Assembly (NCBI GenBank): GCA_019925095.2
Contig: CM034412.1
Span: forward strand, 16,637,499 to 16,701,498
Source: Dendrolimus kikuchii
Taxonomy: Eukaryota > Arthropoda > Insecta > Lepidoptera > Lasiocampidae
Length of the DNA: 64,000 nucleotides
Direction of reading: 5' to 3'
Below are positions 1 through 7,800 of the stretch, in pieces. The position numbers were made by a program, and so were the translations under genes. The notes beneath the pieces were generated by a model. That model saw only the letters and a program-made list of their open reading frames with translations. It was not told the origin of the DNA and did not search any database. The number at the start of each line of letters is the position of its first letter. The stretch's first letter is position 1.

Positions 1-1161
1 GCCGACGACACCCTCATCACGGCCCGAGGCGGAACCTACGAGGAGTCCGTGGAACTAGCCAACGCCGCAACGGCGTTGGTTGTGGATAGAGTTCGCCGTT
101 TAGGCTTGAGGGTCTCCGCAGAGAAGACGGAGGCCCTCATGTTCCACGGACGACGTAGACAGCCGCCTCGGGGCACGCACGTCGCCGTCCAGGGAGTGGC
201 GGTAGCGGTAAAGGCCCAGATGAAGTACCTGGGCCTTGTCCTAGATGGAAAGTGGAATTTCGGGGCCCACTTCACCCAGCTGGCCCCGAGATTGCTAGGT
301 GCCGCTGCCGCCCTGGCCAGACTCTTACCCAATGTGGGAGGGCCGGGCACGGTCTGTAGAAAGTTGTATACTGGTGTCCTGCGGAGCATGGCGCTGTACG
401 GCGCCCCCGTATGGGTCGATGCTCTTCACCGCAAGAACAGGACCCATCTGAGACGTTCTCAGAGGGTCCTGGCGGTGCGGGCCATCCGGGGGTACCGGAC
501 AGTGTCGTGGACGGCGGCGACACTGCTCGCGAGTGATCCGCCCTGGGAACGCCAGGCGGAGGTGCTCGCGGCAGTGCACCGCTACCGACAGGACACCAGA
601 GAGAGAGGAGAGAGACCGTGTCCGGCAGTTGTGAGAAGGATCAGGGTCTTGGCGACCGAGGCCCTGATCCAAGATTGGGCTGATGACCTGAGGACCCCAG
701 AAGCAGGAGCTGAGACGGTGGCGGCGGTCCGCCCCCACCTGTCTCGTTGGGTCTCGAGGAAGTACGGGACCCTAACGTACAGGCTGACGCAGATACTTAC
801 CGGGCACGGGTGCTTCGGTAAGTATCTGCACCAGACAGCGGGGCGTGAACCGACGCCAGAATGTGCAGAGTGCGGCGCACCCAGCGATACAGCGTATCAC
901 ACGCTGGTGGAGTGCGCCGCCTGGGGACCTCAGCGTCATCAGCTAGAAAGTATTGTCGGTCCTGTGTCCTCGCTCCAGCAATTGGTCGAAGCCATGCTGT
1001 CGAGCGATGACGGATGGAGTGCGGTTTCCTCCTTCAGCGAGACGGTAATGTCCCTGAAGGAGGCCGCAGAGAGGACCAGGGAGGTGGATGCGTACGCAGA
1101 CCCGATCCGGCGACGGCGGACTGGCGGCCGGCGGCGTCGCTACGCAGCCCACCTCTCTTAG
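1..1161 (+). CDS. ORF2 (endonuclease/reverse transcriptase), C-terminal part
   Basis: The reading frame is open from base 1, so the gene is cut by the window edge and not by mutation. The first residues are ADDTLI, the catalytic aspartates of RT motif C. The RT thumb follows, then a C-terminal zinc finger (C-X2-C, then H and C, within about residues 285-303) preceded by the motif ILTGHGCFGKYLH. There is no RNase H domain, as in SART/R1 relatives. The product would nick telomeric DNA and prime reverse transcription of its own RNA. The protein aligns almost without gaps to the C-terminal 387 or so residues of the ORF2 of element G. Confidence 0.88.
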   Translation, partial: ADDTLITARGGTYEESVELANAATALVVDRVRRLGLRVSAEKTEALMFHGRRRQPPRGTHVAVQGVAVAVKAQMKYLGLVLDGKWNFGAHFTQLAPRLLGAAAALARLLPNVGGPGTVCRKLYTGVLRSMALYGAPVWVDALHRKNRTHLRRSQRVLAVRAIRGYRTVSWTAATLLASDPPWERQAEVLAAVHRYRQDTRERGERPCPAVVRRIRVLATEALIQDWADDLRTPEAGAETVAAVRPHLSRWVSRKYGTLTYRLTQILTGHGCFGKYLHQTAGREPTPECAECGAPSDTAYHTLVECAAWGPQRHQLESIVGPVSSLQQLVEAMLSSDDGWSAVSSFSETVMSLKEAAERTREVDAYADPIRRRRTGGRRRRYAAHLS

Positions 1162-1537
1162 TGCCGTCACAGGGGGCCGCGGGGACCGGGGGAACCCACG
1201 GACTTCCCCCCCTGTTGATGAAGCAGGGCACCCTGCCTTCGGGGTGTCCCGAGTTTGTTGAAGTTTGCCAGACGTAGGGGCGTCACGAATGTAGTAGCAA
1301 CGCTCTAGTTCTCGTGGCGCCCCGTAAAAGCGTGGGAAAGAGGCGCAGGTTAGGTTTAGTGGGTAGTCCGGCGGACGGGATCTCGCGACTACTACCGCCC
1401 GCGGCGGTAGTGATGCGTGGAGATCCCTTGCGCTGGGAGTCCCACACTCCCCTCGGTCACCCTCCCCCAGGGCCCGAGGGAGTGTCGCAAGAAAAGACAT
1501 TCCCCCTGCGTTATCAAAAAAAAAAAAAAAAAAAAAA
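1162..1537 (+). other. 3'UTR and poly(A) of element A
   Basis: A GC-rich non-coding tail. A strong hairpin lies at 1444-1485: arm ACACTCCCCTCGG pairs with CCGAGGGAGTGT, with one bulged C. It sits about 30 nt before the poly(A) tract 1516-1537. SART-type elements are known to need structured 3'UTR RNA for reverse transcription, so this is the likely RT recognition element. Its start resembles 41019-41090 of element G. Confidence 0.7.
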
Positions 1538-1548
1538 GGTTAGGTTAG
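1538..1548 (+). repeat. Telomeric (TTAGG)n tract
   Basis: GGTTAGGTTAG, about two copies of the insect telomeric pentamer, sits between the poly(A) of element A and the 5' end of element B. It marks a telomeric target site. Confidence 0.85.
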
Positions 1549-1958
1549 CGCCGTGCTGCCGGTTCGTGGCGGAGAGGCGGGCACCGGGCCAGCGTTGAGC
1601 ACCTTGCTCCGCTGGTCCGTTGCCAGGAGAGGGCTGCACAGTTCTGCCCTGTGCGCCCCAACGATGTGGACAGTGGCGGCGGGCTCAGTGGTGGGGCGAG
1701 AGTCTCGCCACTGGGCGCTACCGCCGAGCGTTTCCCCGTGCGGTGTCGTGGTCACGTCTCGCGGCCGCACGGGACCGCGGGGCTTGCCTTAGTCGGCTGG
1801 CCCAAGAGGAGAAAACCTCAATAAAAAACCCCTAATACCTAAGCTGCGGCGCAGGGCGAGAGGTTTTGAGGCCGGGGGGGTAAACCCGGCCGTTACTGCG
1901 AACCACACCCCGTCTGAGATTTTAAAAACCAGTAAATACTCGTGGGAACAAGATATGG
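1549..1958 (+). other. 5'UTR of element B
   Basis: About 410 bp of mostly GC-rich leader. I see no tandem monomers here, unlike element G. No convincing ORF. Confidence 0.55.
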
Positions 1959-4172
1959 ATGACTTCAAAATCAAAAACAAACACACCCGACGTTGTGCCC
2001 GCGAAGGGCGGCGTTGACGTTAGTGGAGAGGCCCGAGAAGGGCAAAACCAACCCGAAAGGGCCCGAGAAGGGCGGAGCTGGCACGAAGACCTTCTACTCG
2101 AGGTTCCTTTCGGCAATCTCATCTCAGCCGGAGGCCTCGAGTAGTAACGAAAACGTTGAGCCCCGCATCACGCGCAGCAGAAGAAGAGAGGAGACTCCGA
2201 CGAGGAGTCGGATTACTCGTCCTCAACACCGTCGGAGGACGAGGGGAGGACTGCCTCGACTAATTTGCCCCCCAAGGTCCAGGGCGCCAAAGCGCCAGTC
2301 ACCAAGGGAGGCAAAGGCGTTCCTCCCAAAAAAGGAGAACAAGAAGAGAGCCGGGTAGGCCGCCCGCAATGCTGCATTGCGCGAATACCTGGCTCTCGAC
2401 AACCTAGACCGGATGACGTCCTCATCTATCATCTGATGACGACGAGAGGGCTGCCCCCGCTAGGCCCCCGCCTAAGCCTCCGGCTGCCGCCAAAGCGCCG
2501 GATGCCAAGCGGGGCAGGGGTCGTCCCCCTACGACAGGCGAATACGTGGGACTGGCGGACGCCAAAAAGGCGCTCGTGGAGGCCCAACGCGCGGAGCTAG
2601 AGCTCCAAAATGAGAAAAGACATCGTGGAGAAGGCCCGACTAATGGCTACCGCGAGGGTCACCAGGTCCAAGACCGGTGGTACCCTCGCGAGCCAGGCCC
2701 CTCCCGATGTCCGTGCGGAGCACGCCGAGGGCCTCCAGCGGCAGATCGCTGACTCCCTGGCGGTGGTGGCTGGAGTGGCCAAGGTTTCGAAGGGCCTAAA
2801 GGGGACCCTTCAAAAGGCCCTGAAGGAGGCGGCTGCGAGCGGTTCAGGAGGCCTCAGAGGAGCTCCTGAGCCGCACCGACACCGAAGAGGTCGCTCTGCT
2901 CCGTGCGGCGAATCGCCGCATGGAGGCGGGGCCGGCGGACCTGCGCTGCGAATTGGCGAGCATCCGGTCGGAGCTCGCCGAAGCTCGCGCCGGGCCTGCC
3001 CGCCCCGCGCCACCACCCCCGCCAGAGCCCACACCACCAGAGTCGACGGCCGCAAACCTGGACCGCCTAATTCTCCTCATGGAGAACAGGTTTGCGGCCC
3101 TGGAGGAGCGGATACCGCCCGCGAGACTGGCACCGTCACCGGGACCGGTCCCCAGGCCGAGGCCCGCTCCTCGAGCCAGACCCACCCCCCGCCAAGCCCC
3201 TCGCTCATCTCAGGGCGCTTGGCGGAAGAATTCCCTCCTCTCCCATCGAGGAGGGAATCAACGGAGACGGCGGTCTCGTCGGCTTCTGCGCCGCCACCGT
3301 CCGCCTGCCCGGCGCCCCCTCCTCCGGTTGCAACCGCGGCCGAGGAGGGCTGGACGACGGTCAGCCGAAAGAAGAGGGCCAAAAATAGAGCCCCACCGTC
3401 GTCCGGCACACAACCGGCCACGACTGCCGCGGCAGCGCAGCCCACCAGCGCGCCGCGGCGAGGAGGAAGAGGACGCGGGGGGAAAGGACAGGGGGATGTG
3501 GCGCAGGCTCCGGCCTCGCAGCCCCCCCCTCCTCCACCCCCCGCACCCAAAAAAAGGAGACAGCCGCCGAAGGAGAAGAGGTCTCCGCGATTGCGTGCCC
3601 CAAAATCCGCCGCCGTTGTGCTGACTTTACAGCCAGGCGCGGCGGAGAGGGGGGTTACGTACGCGAACCTCTTCTCCAAGGCGAAGTCAAGAATCCGGCT
3701 GGCCGACCTCGGGATAGAGGGAGGCCTTAAGCTCAGGCAGGCGCGCACTGGGGGCCGCATACTGGTGCTTCCTAGCGCCAGTGACGCCTCCAAGGCAGAC
3801 GCCCTGGCTGAGCAGTTGAGGATCAACCTCTATCCCGAGGACGTGCGTATCTCCAGACCCGAGAAGACTGTGTGTCTTCGCGTCTCGGGCTTGGATGATC
3901 ACGCACACGAGGAGGATGTGGCCGCTGCCATCGCGCGGACCACCGGATGCTCCCTCGGGAGCATCAAAGCGTCGAAGGTCCGTCCCGGCAAAGACGGGAT
4001 GGGCCAGACGGTGGTGGCCTGCCCGGTGGCGGCCGCCAAACAGCTCCTCGCTGTTGAGACGAAGCTCCTGGTGGGCTGGGCCTCTGCTACCGTTGAGGCC
4101 CTGCCCCGTAGGCCCCAAAGGTGCTACCGCTGCCACGAGGTTGGCCACGTGGCGGCGGTATGCCCTTCGGAA
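1959..4172 (+). pseudogene. Frameshifted gag (ORF1) of element B
   Basis: Gag-like coding potential jumps between all three plus frames. An N-terminal piece begins near 1959. An acidic stretch (DSDEESDYSSS) lies at 2193. A helical segment follows near 2546-2620, then the frame starting at 2610. An Arg/Ala-rich coiled segment is read in the third frame at about 2830-3180 (ending in NLDRLILLMENRF). From about 3220 the 2610 frame resumes to EEGWTTV and a CCHC knuckle (CYRCHEVGHVAAVC) just before 4172. Element G encodes the same order in one frame. Several indels, or assembly errors in GC-rich sequence, explain the breaks. Non-functional as it stands. Confidence 0.75.
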
Positions 4173-4897
4173 TTTTTTTTTTTTTTAAATGAGACAATTC
4201 TACGGACTCTAAAGTTCCGTACCTTTTTTAATTTGAAGTTTATTAGTTGTATTGGTTTGTGTCTTTTTATTGCGCTGATAACATTGTTCTTTTTTTTATT
4301 ATTGTATTAAAGTTGACGACATAGACACGGGTGGTGCTTATTGATTAATTTCTTAATCTCTAAGTATTTTATGTTATATGACATTTTTTTTTTTATTATT
4401 GTTTGCTATTTGTATATTGGTTTATAGATGTATTGGACTTATTATATTACTTATTCTAACTTGTGTAGTGTTGCTGTTATAAAGTGGGTGTGGTGTTTGG
4501 CGTGTGTGGAGTCTTAGGTGCTAATATTATTATGCTATTCTTAGGATATGTATATTTTTTTTTCTTTACTTTTTTTGTTTTTTTTTTGTTTTTTTGTTTT
4601 TTTTTTGTTTTTTTTTTTTTTTTTTCCTTAAAATGTACATTACAAGTAGTCTTAAAAATAGCTTATTGTAATACATTTTGTTGTTTTTTATTTATTTTTG
4701 TGTCAGGGTGGAATTTTTGTTTGTTCGTTGTGTGTTGGTGATTTTGGTGTGCTGTTTGTTTATTGTGTGTCATAGTGTCTTTTGTGACTTGTGTTGTTCT
4801 GTGTTATTTGTGTTTTGTTGTTCTGGTGTGTGGGGTGTGTGTTAGGTGAGTTGTGATATTTTGCTATTGATGATTTGGGGTGGGATTTGTAGGGGGA
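4173..4897 (-). other. 3'UTR and poly(A) of element C
   Basis: AT- and T-rich, no ORF. It contains a perfect 6-bp hairpin at 4201-4221 (TACGGA pairs with TCCGTA, 9-nt loop), 14 nt inside the oligo(T) tract. This is the same position as the terminal hairpins of the D, E and F elements. Long T-rich runs at about 4557-4625 are low-complexity sequence. Confidence 0.65.
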
Positions 4898-7800
4898 TTA
4901 TAGGGATTGTTCTGCCTCCATTAGATTATTAACGACCGTCTTATCCCTGATGCGGATCGCCATTTTAAGTATGTAATCCCTAATCTCCGCGGTGGTGGCC
5001 TTCTGTGCTTTGAGGACGAAGGTTGCAGTGGCGTCCTCTTCGCATACGGATGTATAATAGTAACATTTGTCCGTATGCCGCGAGATTGCCACGACCGCAT
5101 GTGGAATGCTTCTGTACAGGTCCATTTTTCTGGTTTTGGACCTCACAATGACCACTGTCTCGAATGTTAATCCCTGGGCTTCGTGTATCGTTTGGACTGC
5201 AGACCCTTCGCCCTTGCCACAACCTAGTTTTATTAGGTTCTCTTTCTCTGACTGCGTGTGCGTCAGATAGAGAGTATTGGCAAGGTCTGTGGGTATGCTT
5301 TCCTGCGAATACGGCTTCAGCTCCAGGGAGCGAGACTGTTTCTTGGACGAGTATATGCCGGAGTATACGTCACTCATGGCATACGCTACGTCCTGTGGGT
5401 TTCTGTGTGTACAAAGCTGTTCCCGGGTGATCTTCGCCGATGGAGTAGGGCGGTGATACAGCATAGGGAACAAGTCGTTCCTATCTATAAAAGGCATTTG
5501 ATTAATGTCACCCATGAGGGTGAGGTAAGCCGCTCCGGCTAGGCGAGTTGCCATGACCACTGAACCAAAGTGGCTCATTAGTGCTTCGTCTACGATGAGA
5601 CGTTTCGGGCTAAAGGTGGATGTGAGCCCGTTGACTATGAAAGAGGCCATAGTCCGCACTCGGGCCTTGGCATCGTCGCCTAGGATGGGTTGGAGCTTTT
5701 CCCGTATTTCTTCTGCGGATTTCTTGGTGGCTGTGATGACCATGTCTTCGCTGGTGTTGAAGCCACGGAGCATCGCTGTTGTTTTACCGCAGCCCGGGAC
5801 GCCGTTAATCCAGGTGATGTCGGGGACGGTCCATTCGTCGAAGGGTTTGCCTCCGGCAGATTCCTCGGTCAAAGTTTTAGCTTTTTCCAGGATTCTGTCG
5901 TCTAGCATTATCCTTGTGGACTTCATCACCACTACCACTGGATCCTCTGGGGGGGTTAGGAAGCGTAGTTTCCCTTCCTCTCCTTTCTTCCTCTCCTCCT
6001 CGTCCAAAATGACCAGACCGCCTGTGGCGTTGTAGGCTGCCATGTATTCCCCCGACATCTCCCCCGCTAGCACGGTGGAGGTGGCGTTGTCGTACACGGC
6101 TGCCTCTGCGGTCTCAAGTTTGGTTTTAAGCAGTCTGTCGATTCCCAACTTATAGGTGTCCAAGATGGACTGGCCCACCTTTTTGTTGAGGATGATGTTT
6201 GCTCTACAGACTGCTAAAAACTCGATGAAGGCGTTTGCCCAATGGTCACTCGGTTTCATTGGAGTGAGTAAGATTGGAGGTTCCACTATCCCCATATCGG
6301 CTTTTAATCTTGCCTTTGGTGGTTCCCTCACGGGTGGGGTTAGAGTTTGTTGTTTGGTTATGCTTTTCGATAGGAGAGGATCTCCTACCGTTATGTTTTT
6401 TAAAGTTGAGATGCTTATAGCCGATGTTGTTGGCTCATTTAGGGCTGACCTGGTGGCCAGCTCCGTGAAAACTAAGGCAGTTATGTTTGAGATAGGCTTT
6501 AAAGGCTTCTGCTTGGCTTCTTGCCATCCTGCCTCAAGTTCCTTTTGGAGACGCTCGGATCCACTTAGGCCGTCCTCTTGTGGTAGTTGACGGCCTCTGT
6601 GGTCGATTGGGTTGAGTACGTCAGAGCCAGGCTGGTACGGTTTAAGAAAACTGAGGTTTCCACCCCTGTTTTCGTAAACCACTATCTCGTGATACTCGGA
6701 AGCCAGTACGGCTCCCCAGTAGTCACTGACCTGTCCCCTTTCGTAACCGACCACCATGGTATCCAAGCTGATTCTCCTCGGGGTGTGCAGGCTACCGGTA
6801 CTAGCTCCCCATAGTTCGGTCAGCACTTGCCTGGCTTTTAGAAATTGGCTGATGTTATTGCCTTTGTCGAATAGCAGGATCTCCTTCCCCCTCTCTCTCG
6901 CTATTCGACAATCTATGCCGGCTATTTGCGCTTGCGCTAGCGAGTCGTAGTCGCGGCGGCGCATGATGTTTCTGGTAGTGCTGCCCTTTATGAGGCTTGC
7001 CAGTCCCGGTGAGATGGTGACGTTTTTACGGCCGTGGGCTTCGCAGAAGGCAATGCCTATCTTTTCTTTATTGGAGTCCATAAATAATGTTACCCCTCTC
7101 AGTCGTATGCCCGGTGTTCCCTCCTCACCATGGTATTGCAGATTTAGTCTGCGCAACGCCGGTGGGGGTGGTGGGGTAGATGATTGTGACTGAGGGGGGT
7201 CTTCTTGTGTGTGTGTGGTCTCTGTTATGACTTGTTTATGTAATGTGCTATTTCTGTTGAAGACTATAGCCATAAGGTGGTCGAAAAACGCCAATAGGTG
7301 TGGTCTTGCCTCGGTGTTTGCCAGGATGGTGTGCAACGAATCCTTGGTGAGTGGCTCACCAATTTGGGATTCGCAGTCCATTCTCTTTGCCGAGAAACGT
7401 GGGCACTCGAGAACAATGTGCCACACCGACTCGTTGACATTGGGGTCACATTCACATTCGGGACTGCTTTTCAGCTTGAACCGATGTAAATATTCCGCCA
7501 TGGCGCCATGTCCCGTCAAGATCTGTACTTGTAAATGGGTCAGTTTTTCCTTCCTCACCACGCGGTACGCTGTGGCTACGTTAGGGAAGAAGGTTTTAGT
7601 CACTGACCCGGTACTGGAGGAGTCATATCTGTCCTGCCATAGGCGGACAGACTCCTCTCTGATCTTTTTCTTGACGTAGGAAATGGGTAGCTCGTCATAG
7701 TCGGGGGCATCCTTTCTCTCCAGCGCCGCCTGCTTAGCCAGTTCGTCGGCTCGCTCGTTTCCAGCTGTTCCCGTATGGGCTCTGATCCAGAATAAGCGCA

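Larger units (their letters stand above)
1..1537 (+). mobile_element. Element A: SART-like non-LTR retrotransposon, 3' part
   Basis: The window opens inside the reverse transcriptase of a plus-strand LINE at its YADD box. It runs through the end of ORF2, a GC-rich 3'UTR and a 22-nt poly(A) (1516-1537), then directly into GGTTAGGTTAG. Poly(A) next to TTAGG is the orientation known for the telomere-specific SART family. Protein and 3'UTR are close to element G (34084-41090). The 5' part lies outside the window. Confidence 0.9.
1549..4172 (+). mobile_element. Element B: SART-like retrotransposon, decayed and truncated
   Basis: Starts right after GGTTAG with a GC-rich 5' leader, followed by a gag related to that of element G but broken by several frameshifts. 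It stops abruptly at 4172, inside the first zinc knuckle region, where the oligo(T) (reverse poly(A)) of element C begins. ORF2 and the 3' end are absent. Head-to-tail order A then B, with TTAGG between, is typical of independent insertions in telomeric repeats. Confidence 0.8.

Noticed and set aside
3077..3826. 249-codon minus-strand ORF in element B
   Set aside because: Gly-rich antisense of a Pro/Arg-rich gag; no domain and no support in element G.
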